Origin: Flammeovirgaceae bacterium
GTDB taxonomy: Bacteria > Bacteroidota > Bacteroidia > Cytophagales > Cyclobacteriaceae
NCBI GenBank assembly: GCA_021298015.1
Contig: JAJTGY010000028.1
Coordinates: forward strand, 1-51,578
Length of the DNA stretch: 51,578 bases
Direction of reading: 5' to 3'
Positions 43,446 to 51,578 of the stretch are shown piece after piece. Within the stretch, counting starts at the first letter, position 1. Each line of letters opens with the position of its first letter. Made by a program: the position numbers and the translations under genes. The notes beneath the pieces were generated by a model that saw only the letters and a program-made list of their open reading frames with translations, was not told where the DNA came from and made no database searches.

Positions 43446-44242
43446 TCCTCAACCGATGCGCTGGCCGTGAATCCTTTTAGAATACCCCGCTCGGACGAAC
43501 GAATGAAATTGGCGATATAGGTACGTTCCTCGCTGGCTGGCAATTCCGCTTCCACCAGGTCGAGCGCTTTTGAATTGTTCAGTCCCTTTAAAAAGATGTA
43601 CCGGTAGATCTCTTGTATCTCAGAAATTTTTTCGGAGGTGAATCCACGCCTGCGCAGTCCCACAGAATTGATACCGCTGTAGGTGAGGGGCTCGCGGGCC
43701 GCCTTGGTAAAAGGCGGCACATCTTTGCGCACCAGCGATCCACCCGATACCATCACATGCGCACCTACCTTTACAAACTGATGCAAGGCACTGGCTCCGC
43801 CAATGATGGCCCAGTCGTCAATCGTAACGTGACCTGCGACTTGAACCGTGTTCACCAGAATGCACTGGTTGCCAATGAGACAATCGTGGGCAACATGGAC
43901 GTAGGCCATCAGTAGGGAATTTTTGCCAATCACGGTCTTCATCTTGTCGGTGGTACCGCGGCTAATGGTTACGTATTCGCGGATTACCGTGTTGTCGCCA
44001 ATGAAGGTTTCTGTTTTTTCACCGGCAAACTTCAGGTCTTGCGGAACCGAAGAGACGGAGGCCCCGGGATAGATTTTTACATTTTTTCCCAGGCGGGTGC
44101 CATCCCACAGAATGGCGTTCGGCCCAATCCAGCAGCCATCGCCAATCACCACATCTTTTTGAACGGTGGCAAACGGTTCAATGATTACATTCTGGCCGAT
44201 GACAGCCTCCGGGTGTACATTCGCTAACGGGTACTTGCTCAT
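43442..44242 (-). CDS. lpxA: UDP-N-acetylglucosamine acyltransferase
   Basis: From the ATG at 44242 the protein has 266 residues. It is a left-handed beta-helix of hexapeptide repeats (IGPNAILWDG, IGDNTVI) with the catalytic histidine in VHVAHDC (His119, equivalent to E. coli His125). It transfers an acyl chain from ACP to UDP-GlcNAc, the first lipid A step. The frame extends upstream but overlaps lpxC-fabZ; the chosen start gives a 4-nt overlap with it. Confidence 0.96.
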   Translation of the reverse strand: MSKYPLANVHPEAVIGQNVIIEPFATVQKDVVIGDGCWIGPNAILWDGTRLGKNVKIYPGASVSSVPQDLKFAGEKTETFIGDNTVIREYVTISRGTTDKMKTVIGKNSLLMAYVHVAHDCLIGNQCILVNTVQVAGHVTIDDWAIIGGASALHQFVKVGAHVMVSGGSLVRKDVPPFTKAAREPLTYSGINSVGLRRRGFTSEKISEIQEIYRYIFLKGLNNSKALDLVEAELPASEERTYIANFIRSSERGILKGFTASASVEE

Positions 44243-45636
44243 GAGTCTTTGCGTACGATACTGGCCGTCATGGTGCCTTCGCAAACCAACGTGTTGCCTA
44301 CGTAGGCGCGGCCATACATTTTGGCGATGCCGCGTTTGATCGGTGCCATCAGGTCGCATTGGATCACCAATGTATCGCCCGGCAGCACCATCTTGCGGAA
44401 TTTTATTTCATCGATACCGAGGAAATACGTCCAGTAATTTTCCGGGTCGGGCACTGTGTTAAGGACCAGAATACCGCCAATCTGGGCCATGGCCTCCACC
44501 TGTAGCACACCCGGAAACACAGGATTGCCTGGGAAGTGGCCCTGGAAGAAGGGCTCATTCATGGTGACATTTTTTACCCCGGCAACACTTTCCTTGTCGA
44601 GGTAAATGATTTTGTCAATCAGCAGAAACGGATAGCGGTGGGGCAGAATGTTGCGGATTTGATTGATGTCCATCACCGGGGGCAACGCGGGGTTGTAGCG
44701 CGGCACTCCCTTCTTGTCGGACTCAATCATGGCCCTCTTCAGTTTTTTCGCAAAGGCCACATTTGCGGCATGGCCCGGGCGGGCAGCCAGTATTTGCGCT
44801 TTCAACGGTCTACCGGCCAGAGCCAGGTCACCGATAATATCCAGTAACTTATGCCGGGCCGGCTCATTGTTGTAGCGCAGTTCAATATTATTGAGAATGC
44901 CTTCTTTCTTAACCTCCACTTTCGGTTTGCCCAACATCTGGGCAATGTTATCCAACTCGTGCGGCTCTACGATACGATCCACAATCACGATGGCGTTGTT
45001 CAGGTCGCCCCCCTTAATCAGGTTGTTCTTGTAGAGCATCTCCAATTCATGAAGAAAGCAGAACGTGCGGCAACTGGCTATTTCTTTTTCAAACTGACCA
45101 ATATTGGTAATGGAAGCATGTTGGCTGCCTAACACCGGAGAGTTGTAGTCGATCATCACCGTTACTCGATAATCGTCAAGTGGCAATGCGGCAATCTCTA
45201 CGTTGCGGGAGGAGTCGCGATAGAAGATGGAATCCTGCACTTCGAAAAAGTCGCGCAAGGCGTTCTGCTCTTCGGTCCCAGTCTCTTTCAATACGTTCAC
45301 AAACTGGATCGAGCTGCCATCCATAATCGGAGCTTCGGGCCCGTCAATCTGAATGAGCACGTTGTCGATTTCGAGACCAACCAGAGCGGCCAGGGTATGT
45401 TCAATCGTGCTGACGCGTCCTCCGTTTTGTTCGATGGTCGTACCGCGCGATACATCCACCACCAGGTCGCAGTTGGCGTCAATGATCGGTGACCCCGGCA
45501 GGTCAACGCGTTGAAATTTGTAGCCGTGATTCGGTTTGGCCGGTAAGAAGGTCATGGTGGTCTGCGCCCCGGTGTGGAGTCCGACACCCGAAATACTCAC
45601 CGACTTTTTAATGGTTTGTTGCTTGTATTGCAGCAT
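44239..45636 (-). CDS. lpxC-fabZ: Bifunctional UDP-3-O-acyl-GlcNAc deacetylase / 3-hydroxyacyl-ACP dehydratase
   Basis: The 465-residue fusion joins two enzymes. Residues 1-305 are LpxC: STIEH with zinc ligand His80, RHKLLD with His262 and Asp266, and GHAANVAF with His289. Residues from about 320 are Fab[14 protein letters not shown], then [20 protein letters not shown] with catalytic His367 and Glu381. LpxC is the committed step of lipid A synthesis, FabZ acts in fatty acid elongation; the fusion is known from many Bacteroidota. It has its own promoter in the gap to lpxD. Confidence 0.96.
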   Translation of the reverse strand: MLQYKQQTIKKSVSISGVGLHTGAQTTMTFLPAKPNHGYKFQRVDLPGSPIIDANCDLVVDVSRGTTIEQNGGRVSTIEHTLAALVGLEIDNVLIQIDGPEAPIMDGSSIQFVNVLKETGTEEQNALRDFFEVQDSIFYRDSSRNVEIAALPLDDYRVTVMIDYNSPVLGSQHASITNIGQFEKEIASCRTFCFLHELEMLYKNNLIKGGDLNNAIVIVDRIVEPHELDNIAQMLGKPKVEVKKEGILNNIELRYNNEPARHKLLDIIGDLALAGRPLKAQILAARPGHAANVAFAKKLKRAMIESDKKGVPRYNPALPPVMDINQIRNILPHRYPFLLIDKIIYLDKESVAGVKNVTMNEPFFQGHFPGNPVFPGVLQVEAMAQIGGILVLNTVPDPENYWTYFLGIDEIKFRKMVLPGDTLVIQCDLMAPIKRGIAKMYGRAYVGNTLVCEGTMTASIVRKDS

Positions 45637-45652
45637 TGCGGCAAAAAGTCCG

Positions 45653-45681
45653 CAAATTTAACCTAATTAGCCCGAAATCAA
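45653..45681 (-). promoter_or_regulatory. Promoter of lpxC-fabZ
   Basis: On the minus strand TTG (45679-45681), 18 bases, then TAAATTTG (45653-45660), a match to the Bacteroidota -33/-7 pattern, 16 nt before the start codon. It suggests lpxC-fabZ, lpxA and the ABC gene can be expressed apart from lpxD. Confidence 0.6.
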
Positions 45682-45693
45682 AACGTTAGGGCG

Positions 45694-46758
45694 TTACGGG
45701 TGACCGTTGGATTCGACCGATTCAGGCTTGGTTACCCGTTTTTCCAGTTCGCGCAGGCGGTCGTTGATATCCGGCAAACGTTTGAACACTGCGTAACAGC
45801 GGAAGTACTCTTTAACATCAATGGCGGGGTAGCCCATCAGACGCTGGCCTTCTTCTTTTATGGATTTTGAAATGCCGGCCTGTGCACCAATGGAGGTGTT
45901 GTTGGCAATTACCAGGTGGCCCGCGATGCCCACTTGGCCGGCAATCATCGAATTCTCCCCGATCTTGCTGGAGCCGGAGATTCCCGCCTGAGCCGCAATC
46001 ACCGTGTTTTTTCCCACCTCAACGTTATGGGCAATCTGAATCAGGTTATCCAGTTTTACCCCTTTTCGAATTACGGTGGCATCGCCCATCATGGTGGCGC
46101 AGTCAATGACGGTGTTGGCACCTATCGACACATTATCTTCGATGATGACGTTGCCTAACTGTGGAATGGTTTTGTAGCTGCCGTCCTCTTGCGGAGCAAA
46201 ACCGAATCCATCGCTGCCAATTACGGTGCCGGCATGAATTTCACACTGGCTGCCGATGCGTGTACCGGAATAAATCTTGACGTTGGGGTGTAAAATGGTG
46301 TTGCTGCCAATCTCCACGTTATCGCCAATAAAAACGTGCGGGTAGATCTTCACGTTATCGCCCACTTTCACATTCTGCCCGATATAGGAGAAGGCGCCCT
46401 GGTACAAATTCTTTCCGGCCGAAAAATGGGGCCCCGTAAAACTCGGTTGCTCAACTCCTGTCTTTTGAAAGCTTAGCATTTTGTGATATTCCTCGAGCAA
46501 CACGGTGAAACTTAAATACGGATCATCCACCAGAATCAACGCAGCGGGCACTTCTTTTTTCGCCTGGAAATCGCGGCTGACAATGACGGCACTGGCCTGC
46601 GTGGTGTAGATGTATTGTTCGTACTTGGGATTGGCCAAAAAAGCAATTTGTCCTGCCTTGGCATCCTGAATTTTGCCCAACATGTTTACTTTCTGCCAGC
46701 CGTTACCGCGCAGTTCACCGCCCAACATCAGGGCTATTTGCTGAAGCGTAAATTCCAT
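45694..46758 (-). CDS. lpxD: UDP-3-O-(3-hydroxyacyl)glucosamine N-acyltransferase
   Basis: The 354-residue protein has an N-terminal uridine-binding domain (LMLGGELRGNG, then IAFLANPKYEQYIY) and a left-handed beta-helix with hexapeptide repeats (IGDNVEIGSNTILHPNVKIY). The conserved histidine region is LIQIAHNVEVG. The C terminus is a short helix with charged residues. It adds the second acyl chain in lipid A synthesis. A separate promoter lies downstream before lpxC-fabZ, and a TATCTTTG element (minus strand, 46807-46814) may be its -7 box. Confidence 0.96.
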   Translation of the reverse strand: MEFTLQQIALMLGGELRGNGWQKVNMLGKIQDAKAGQIAFLANPKYEQYIYTTQASAVIVSRDFQAKKEVPAALILVDDPYLSFTVLLEEYHKMLSFQKTGVEQPSFTGPHFSAGKNLYQGAFSYIGQNVKVGDNVKIYPHVFIGDNVEIGSNTILHPNVKIYSGTRIGSQCEIHAGTVIGSDGFGFAPQEDGSYKTIPQLGNVIIEDNVSIGANTVIDCATMMGDATVIRKGVKLDNLIQIAHNVEVGKNTVIAAQAGISGSSKIGENSMIAGQVGIAGHLVIANNTSIGAQAGISKSIKEEGQRLMGYPAIDVKEYFRCYAVFKRLPDINDRLRELEKRVTKPESVESNGHP

Positions 46759-46803
46759 TTGATGTGTCAGTCGCCTGGTGAAGGCACTTGGCCGGTCACC
46801 AGA

Positions 46804-48033
46804 CTACAAAGATACATTTTTGGGCCAGCATAGGTAATTTTTCTTCACGATTTTGCTGATGGCCTTGATGCTGGGTAAATCCGAAGCCTGGGCAATGTCC
46901 AGCAGGCGCCCGTCTTTCATTTTAATGGCGATGCCCTGCCGCTCGGCCACATAGGCTTCGTTGGTTACGGTGCCGTGCGAAAACAGGTAACGGGCCTCCC
47001 GCTGCAACAACTGGCGGCTCTTGCCCACAGCCCGTTTCACTTTTTCCACCATCGATTTACTGATCGGGGCCTGCGACAACTTTATTTGAAAAAGCTGGCG
47101 GTGAAGCAGGGCTGTGCTTAACTCGCTCAAAATCGGATCGCGATGATCTTGCCACGCTTTCAATCCACCCCATATATCGCGATCGTCCAGTTGGCCAAAT
47201 TGCTTCAGCAATTCGCGTTGGGATTTGAATTCGTCCAGTGTGTAGGTGCGTGAGAGAAATGTAGTCAACGCGGCCGAGGCAGGCAGGTGTTGTTCGGATT
47301 GGCAAAGGTATTGAGCGCGCCTGATCAGGTTCACCAACATACGTTCTGCGCTAACAGCTGTTTTATGCAAATACAGTTGCCAGTACATGAGCCTGCGGGC
47401 GTGAAGAAAATTCTCGATGCTGTAAATACCATTTTCTTCCACCACCAGTTGGTCATCCTGTACGTCCAGCATCGCGATGATGCGATCAACGCCAATGGTT
47501 CCTTCTACAACACCCGAGTAAAAGGAGTCGCGTTGCAGGTAGTCGAGCCGGTCGATATCCAACTGACTGCTGACCAGCTGGTGGAAAAACTTCCGGGAGT
47601 AGCTGTTGCGGAAAATTTTCATCGCGAGCTCCAGTCGGCCGGCCATCGCGCGGTTCAGGTCCTGCATAAAAAGATAGGAGAGCGACTCATGGTGCAACCC
47701 CGGCAGCAGCGTTTCCTCCAACGCATGTGAAAACGGTCCGTGCCCGATATCGTGCAGGAGGATGGCGGCCTGGGCCGCCTCAAACTCTTGTTGGCTGATG
47801 CCCACACCCTTGGTTCGCAAATTATCCAGCACCTTGCCCATCAGGTGCATGGCACCCAGGGCGTGATGAAAACGCGAGTGCGTAGCGCCCGGGTACACCA
47901 TTTCGCTGAGACCAATTTGCCGGATGTGACGCAACCGTTGAAAGAACGGGTGCTCGAGAAGATCAAAAACCAGGTCGCTGCGGAAGGTGATGAATCCGTA
48001 GACCGGATCGTTGATGATTTTCTTTTTCTCCAC
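46804..48033 (-). CDS. HD-domain phosphohydrolase
   Basis: The 409-residue protein has the dNTPase/SAMHD1-like HD layout: HPFFQRLRHIRQIGLSEMVY, HSRFHHALGAMHLM, and HDIGHGPFSHALEE (HD pair), with LDIDRLDYLQRDSFYSG further on. These metal-dependent hydrolases act on dNTPs or related nucleotides; the substrate is uncertain. It precedes lpxD, as in many Bacteroidota, with 45 nt between. Confidence 0.92.
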   Translation of the reverse strand: MEKKKIINDPVYGFITFRSDLVFDLLEHPFFQRLRHIRQIGLSEMVYPGATHSRFHHALGAMHLMGKVLDNLRTKGVGISQQEFEAAQAAILLHDIGHGPFSHALEETLLPGLHHESLSYLFMQDLNRAMAGRLELAMKIFRNSYSRKFFHQLVSSQLDIDRLDYLQRDSFYSGVVEGTIGVDRIIAMLDVQDDQLVVEENGIYSIENFLHARRLMYWQLYLHKTAVSAERMLVNLIRRAQYLCQSEQHLPASAALTTFLSRTYTLDEFKSQRELLKQFGQLDDRDIWGGLKAWQDHRDPILSELSTALLHRQLFQIKLSQAPISKSMVEKVKRAVGKSRQLLQREARYLFSHGTVTNEAYVAERQGIAIKMKDGRLLDIAQASDLPSIKAISKIVKKNYLCWPKNVSL

Positions 48034-48066
48034 GCGATTCGGTTAACCCTTGGCTGAATTATTGCT

Positions 48067-48074
48067 TACCTTTG
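48067..48074 (+). promoter_or_regulatory. Possible -7 element of porX, very close to the start codon
   Basis: TACCTTTG ends 4 nt before the porX ATG. If used, the transcript would start at or near the ATG, giving a leaderless or very short-leader mRNA. A TTG lies upstream at 48050-48052 region with suboptimal spacing, so support is partial. Confidence 0.4.
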
Positions 48075-48078
48075 ACGT

Positions 48079-49635
48079 ATGCAAAGATACAGCATTTTGT
48101 GGGCCGATGATGAGATCGACTTGCTGAAGCCGCACATCCTCTTTCTACAACAGCGGGGTTATGACATCACGCCTGTCAACAATGGATCGGAGGCGGTGGA
48201 GATGTGCGAGGCGCGCAACTTTGATGTGGTTTTTTTGGATGAAAATATGCCCGGTATTTCCGGTCTTGAAGCCCTCGCCCTGATTAAAAACCACAGACCG
48301 AATCTGCCGGTCGTGATGATTACTAAAAATGAAGAAGAGCAAATCATGGAGGAGGCCATCGGGGCCAAGATTGACGACTACCTGATTAAGCCGATCAATC
48401 CCAGTCAGATTTTACTCAGCATTAAGAAAATTTTGGACAACAAGCGGCTGGTGCAGGAGAAAACCAGCATGAACTATCAGCAGGAGTTCCAAAAGATCAG
48501 TATGGCCTTTCTGGGCGACCTCAGTTATGCCGAGTGGGCCGATATCTATAAAAAACTGGTCTATTGGGAATTGCAGATGGCCGAGGGCGATAACCAGATG
48601 GCCGAGGTGCTGGACATGCAGAAGGTGGAAGCGAATACGAATTTCTGCCGGTTCATCAAGCGCAATTACGAATCGTGGCTCAACGATCCTAAAGTGGAGA
48701 AACCGATGCTGTCGCACCAGTTGATGAAACGCAAGGTCTTTCCCGAACTGAAAAAAGACCTGCCGGTATTCCTCATCGTTATCGATAATCTGCGGTATGA
48801 TCAATGGAAGGTCATTGAGCCTGAGCTTGGCGAGTACTTTGCCGTTGATACCGAGGAAACGTATTACTCGATTCTGCCCACCACTACCGCCTACGCCCGC
48901 AACGCGATTTTCTCCGGCTTGCTGCCATCCGATATGGTGAAAAGTCATCCCGAATTGTGGGTGGGGGAGGATGAAGACGAATCAAAAAACAACTTCGAGG
49001 CGGAGTTTCTCGAAAAGCAAATGCGGAGGAACAACCTGAATTTCAAATTCTCCTACCACAAGATTAAACAGTTGGAGGAGGGTCGCGATTTGGCCGACTC
49101 TGTAAGCAATCTTTTTACCAATGACCTAAACGTGATCGTGTACAACTTTGTGGATATGTTGTCGCACGCGCGTACCGATATGGCCATGATTCGCGAACTC
49201 GCCCCCGATGAGGCCGCGTATCGCTCCATTACACGCAGCTGGTTTGTCCATTCGCCTTTGTTCGACATTCTGAAGAAGATTGCTGAGCGCAAGGTGCGAC
49301 TGATCATTACCACCGACCACGGCACCATTCGCGTGAAGCGGCCATTCAAAATCATTGGTGATCGCAGTGTGAATTCGAATTTAAGATACAAACAGGGTAA
49401 GAATCTTGGGTTCGAGGGTGACAAGGTATTTCAGGCCACCAAACCTGAGCGATTCTTTTTGCCGAAGCAGAATGTATCCACCAGCTATGTATTTGCCATT
49501 GAGGATCAGTTTTTTGCCTACCCGAATAACTACAACTATTACGTGAACTTCTATAAGGACACCTTTCAGCACGGTGGCGTTAGTCTTGAAGAGATGATAA
49601 TTCCGTTTGTTTTGCTATCTTCGAAAAATGCCTGA
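48079..49635 (+). CDS. porX: PorX, response regulator of type IX secretion
   Basis: The 518-residue protein has an N-terminal receiver domain with phospho-acceptor Asp54 (DVVFLDENMPG), acidic pair DDE at 10-12 and the lysine of DDYLIKPIN, then a helical linker and a C-terminal PglZ domain of the alkaline phosphatase superfamily. The latter shows VIDNLRYDQWKVI, ILPTTTAYARNAIFSG, NFVDMLSHAR and IITTDHGT. In Porphyromonas and Flavobacterium PorX works with histidine kinase PorY in control of the type IX secretion system. Its start lies 45 nt from the divergent HD gene, and its end overlaps tsaE. Confidence 0.95.
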   Translation: MQRYSILWADDEIDLLKPHILFLQQRGYDITPVNNGSEAVEMCEARNFDVVFLDENMPGISGLEALALIKNHRPNLPVVMITKNEEEQIMEEAIGAKIDDYLIKPINPSQILLSIKKILDNKRLVQEKTSMNYQQEFQKISMAFLGDLSYAEWADIYKKLVYWELQMAEGDNQMAEVLDMQKVEANTNFCRFIKRNYESWLNDPKVEKPMLSHQLMKRKVFPELKKDLPVFLIVIDNLRYDQWKVIEPELGEYFAVDTEETYYSILPTTTAYARNAIFSGLLPSDMVKSHPELWVGEDEDESKNNFEAEFLEKQMRRNNLNFKFSYHKIKQLEEGRDLADSVSNLFTNDLNVIVYNFVDMLSHARTDMAMIRELAPDEAAYRSITRSWFVHSPLFDILKKIAERKVRLIITTDHGTIRVKRPFKIIGDRSVNSNLRYKQGKNLGFEGDKVFQATKPERFFLPKQNVSTSYVFAIEDQFFAYPNNYNYYVNFYKDTFQHGGVSLEEMIIPFVLLSSKNA

Positions 49636-50083
49636 GGAGCAGGTGAAGCTACAAGGTAATGGGTACATCGGTTTAGACCGAATGACGGACGCTGCCCGTG
49701 AACTTTGGAACCAGGGCAAGAGCTGGACGGTATGGCTGGTGCAGGGTGAAATGGGTGCCGGGAAGACCACACTCATTAAATCGTTGGGTGAGGTGTTGGG
49801 TGTGAAGCAGCGGGTCAATAGCCCTACGTTTTCGTTGGTGAACGAGTACACGACTGCCAGCGGAAGTCGCGTATATCATTTCGATTTTTATCGCTTGAAA
49901 AACGAGGAGGAAGCGTACGATATGGGGGCCGAAGAGTATTTCGACTCGGGTAGTCTGTGCCTGATTGAATGGCCGGAGCGTGTGCCGACCCTTATTCCCC
50001 AACGATATTTCAAAGTCAGGCTTGCCCTTGCCGCTGGCAGCAAGCCCGACTCGCGACAGATTTTTTTTGAACGACATGAGTAA
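49628..50083 (+). CDS. tsaE: tRNA threonylcarbamoyladenosine synthesis ATPase TsaE
   Basis: From the ATG at 49628 the protein has 151 residues. Walker A is GEMGAGKTTLIK, then QRVNSPTFSLVNEY and YHFDFYRLKNEEEAYDMGAE, followed by CLIEWPERV. TsaE drives turnover of the TsaB-TsaD complex that makes t6A at position 37 of ANN-decoding tRNAs. It overlaps porX by 8 nt and alanine dehydrogenase by 8 nt, indicating one tightly coupled transcript. Confidence 0.95.
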   Translation: MPEEQVKLQGNGYIGLDRMTDAARELWNQGKSWTVWLVQGEMGAGKTTLIKSLGEVLGVKQRVNSPTFSLVNEYTTASGSRVYHFDFYRLKNEEEAYDMGAEEYFDSGSLCLIEWPERVPTLIPQRYFKVRLALAAGSKPDSRQIFFERHE

Positions 50084-51299
50084 CTCCAAAAAATCCGGTT
50101 TTGAAGCGTTAGCCAAGAGCAGCCTCTCACCGCAGGAAGAAATGGTGAAGGTGAAAACCAGGAAGAAATCCTTTTCGATCGGATTGCCCCGCGAGATTGC
50201 CTACCAGGAAAACCGCATCAGCCTAACCCCCGATGCAGTGGCTTTGCTGGTAAACAACGGCCACGAGGTGTGGGTGGAAACCAAAGCGGGCGAAGGCAGC
50301 AAATTCACCGACAAGCAATACAGTGAAGCGGGCGCCAAGATCGTGTATTCACCGGCCGATGTCTATAAGGCTGAAATCATTTTGAAAATTGAGCCACCCA
50401 CCCAGGAAGAGCTGGAATATTTCAAGCCGGGGCAAACGTTAATCTCGGCTTTGCAGGTGGGCCACCTGGAGCAACCCTATGTCGATGGGTTAATCAAAAA
50501 GCGCGTGACGGCCCTTGCCTACGAGTTTATTGAAGACAAGGCGGGTGGCATGCCGATCATTCGAGCCATGAGTGAGATTGCCGGCAGTACCGTTATCCTC
50601 ATTGCAGCCGAATACCTGAGCACCTCGCGCAACGGCCGTGGAATTATTTTTGGGGGCATCACCGGGGTGCCGCCAACCCGGGTGGTGATTATTGGCGCGG
50701 GAACGGTGGCTGAGTATGCGGCTCGGGCCGCGATGAGCCTCGGTGCCGAAATTCAGGTGTTTGATAACCACCTCTACAAATTACGGAGACTTAAACACGC
50801 GCTGGGTTCACCCCTCTCAACCGCTACGATTGACTCGGGTAGCCTGGCTGTCAGTTTAAAAGAAGCGGACGTAGTGATCGGTGCCCTGCGCGCTGAGAAA
50901 GGAAAAGTCCGCCACGTGGTGAGCGAAGAAATGGTGACCAACATGAAGCCGGATTCACTCATCATCGACCTGAGCATCGACCAGGGCGGTTGTATTGCTA
51001 CTTCTGAAATGACCACCCACGACCGCCCGACTTACCGCAAGCATGGGGTGATTCACTACTGTGTGCCGAATGTGGCCAGCCGCGTGGCACACACAGCTGC
51101 CACAGCTCTAAGTAACATCTTTACACCAACCCTTTTGCGCGCAGCGGAAGAAGGAGGGGTGGAAGAAATGATTTTTGGGCACAAGTGGTTTATGAAGGGC
51201 GTGTACACGTACAAGGGCAACCTCACCAACGAGTCGGTGGCGCGCAAATTCGGTATGAAGTTCCGGAACATTGAGTTGCTTCTGGCGGCAAGGGTATGA
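50076..51299 (+). CDS. ald: Alanine dehydrogenase
   Basis: From the ATG at 50076 the protein has 407 residues. It starts with a 35-residue extension (FEALAKSSLSPQEEMVKV), then the AlaDH/transhydrogenase N-terminal domain with IGLPREIAYQENRISLTPDA, and an NAD-binding domain with VVIIGAGTVAEYAA. The substrate region has the segment YEFIEDK and a HxxxNV-like HYCVPNVASRVAHTA. It makes L-alanine from pyruvate, ammonium and NADH, or the reverse. The family's usual length is about 370; the extra N terminus is seen in Bacteroidota members. The TsaE coupling is conserved in related genomes as far as I recall. Confidence 0.9.
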   Translation: MSNSKKSGFEALAKSSLSPQEEMVKVKTRKKSFSIGLPREIAYQENRISLTPDAVALLVNNGHEVWVETKAGEGSKFTDKQYSEAGAKIVYSPADVYKAEIILKIEPPTQEELEYFKPGQTLISALQVGHLEQPYVDGLIKKRVTALAYEFIEDKAGGMPIIRAMSEIAGSTVILIAAEYLSTSRNGRGIIFGGITGVPPTRVVIIGAGTVAEYAARAAMSLGAEIQVFDNHLYKLRRLKHALGSPLSTATIDSGSLAVSLKEADVVIGALRAEKGKVRHVVSEEMVTNMKPDSLIIDLSIDQGGCIATSEMTTHDRPTYRKHGVIHYCVPNVASRVAHTAATALSNIFTPTLLRAAEEGGVEEMIFGHKWFMKGVYTYKGNLTNESVARKFGMKFRNIELLLAARV

Positions 51300-51313
51300 T
51301 GCTTGGCCGGATG

Positions 51314-51376
51314 CTGGATACTTGATTCTCGATACTGGATACTGGATAAAGAGACCAGGATCCCGCGTCCAGTATC
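51314..51376. repeat. Short intergenic repeat with CTGGATA units and inverted arms
   Basis: CTGGATA occurs at 51314-51320, 51335-51341 and 51342-51348. GATACTGGA (51338-51346) is the inverted complement of TCCAGTATC (51368-51376). No T run follows, so a terminator is not indicated. Comparable GATACTGGATACT-type repeats occur between genes in many bacteria. Confidence 0.5.
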
Positions 51377-51379
51377 TCA

Positions 51380-51520
51380 TTACGCCAACGCCCGTAGCTG
51401 TTCCTCCAGCGCCTTAATCTTTGACTCGGCATCAGCTTTTTTTCCTGACTTCCGCACTTTTTGGAGTCGAGTCAAAAAAACATAGAATTTAATCCCAGAA
51501 TTGTCATTAGAAAGTAAAAC
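51380..51520 (-). pseudogene. Possible coiled-coil gene remnant
   Basis: A minus-strand frame without a usable start ends with LTRLQKVRKSGKKADAESK followed by IKALEEQLRALA and a stop. The final 20 residues look like a genuine charged helix, but the frame is closed upstream by a stop at 51521-51523. It may be the degraded 3' end of a gene, or chance. Confidence 0.25.
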
Positions 51521-51578
51521 TCAATGGTGTCGTAAAGGAATTGACATTCATCCAGAGTCCTGTAAACCATTCCCTTCG
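51507..51578 (-). CDS. C-terminus of a probable outer-membrane beta-barrel protein (partial)
   Basis: Reading from the right window edge on the minus strand, 23 codons end in a stop at 51507-51509. The last residues, GLWMNVNSFTTPLSFTF, alternate polar and hydrophobic residues and end in Phe, as the last strand of an outer-membrane barrel does. The rest of the gene lies outside the window, so the family cannot be named. Confidence 0.45.
   Translation of the reverse strand, partial: RREWFTGLWMNVNSFTTPLSFTF

Noticed and set aside
44243-44359. Upstream extension of lpxA
   Set aside because: It overlaps lpxC-fabZ in another frame and precedes the conserved first hexapeptide repeats.
51338-51376. 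Inverted repeat after ald as a terminator
   Set aside because: The loop is long and there is no T run; it is part of a short dispersed-type repeat.
1-51578. CRISPR array, prophage, rRNA operon or secretion-system cluster
   Set aside because: No regularly spaced repeats, phage structural genes or rRNA landmarks were found; of type IX secretion only the regulator PorX is present.

Overview
The window reads as a chromosomal segment of a Bacteroidota bacterium, most likely order Cytophagales. The pointers are a PorX-type regulator of type IX secretion, a fused LpxC-FabZ protein, lineage-typical families (DUF4199, DUF3822, DUF4296, DUF423, DUF1684, GH3-like and BatA/DUF58 proteins), and promoters resembling the Bacteroidota pattern TTG-N18-20-TAnnTTTG (ahead of rpsT and lpxC-fabZ). 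Coding density is high. No rRNA, CRISPR array, prophage or complete insertion sequence was seen. Family names rest on motif recognition by eye, not on searches.

Layout. 1-260: the 3' end of a group II intron (domains V and VI), a broken tRNA copy and an intact tRNA-Arg(CCG). 380-5791: two N-acyl-D-amino-acid deacylase-like lipoproteins flanking a methyltransferase, then a convergent serine beta-lactamase-like hydrolase. 5867-12333: esterases, a small acetyltransferase, an MFS carrier, a P-type cation ATPase and an unknown exported protein. 12350-18907: a co-oriented run radC, DUF1684, NYN nuclease, pheT, a coiled-coil protein, zapA, rny. 18908-19500: a stretch without a convincing gene. 19501-31899: rpsT, a phospholipase C-like protein, a MITE-like palindromic element, pepP, RidA, an IscA-like protein, methylmalonyl-CoA epimerase, thiL, acpH-like, pyrE, NUDIX, coaD, DUF3822. 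31936-39478: NUDIX, DUF1573, DUF423, a PLP-binding protein, a GH3-like protein, LysE, and a minus-strand BatA/BatD-like/DUF58 group. 39515-42240: DUF4296 and mutS2, closed by a terminator. 42267-48033: lipoprotein, ABC ATPase, lpxA, lpxC-fabZ, lpxD, HD phosphohydrolase. 48079-51299: porX, tsaE, alanine dehydrogenase. 51300-51578: a short repeat, a possible gene remnant, and the last codons of a probable outer-membrane barrel protein.

How the genes work together. The lpx block supplies early lipid A synthesis and an acyl-ACP dehydratase. The rny-zapA-pheT-radC run groups RNA decay, division, translation and a RadC-family protein. The porX-tsaE-ald set has successive 8-nt overlaps, suggesting translational coupling. 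The first 6 kb looks like a periplasmic module for D-amino-acid derivatives or peptidoglycan fragments; this is inferred from families only.

Most of the window is ordinary core genome and I did not find a convincing new multi-gene system. The items most worth a second look are the group II intron end touching a tRNA relic with a palindrome in its T-loop, the deacylase paralogue lacking its HxH metal motif, the BatD-like protein with a compositionally distinct zinc-ribbon tail, the P-type ATPase with non-SERCA ion-site motifs, and the unassigned stretch at 18908-19442.
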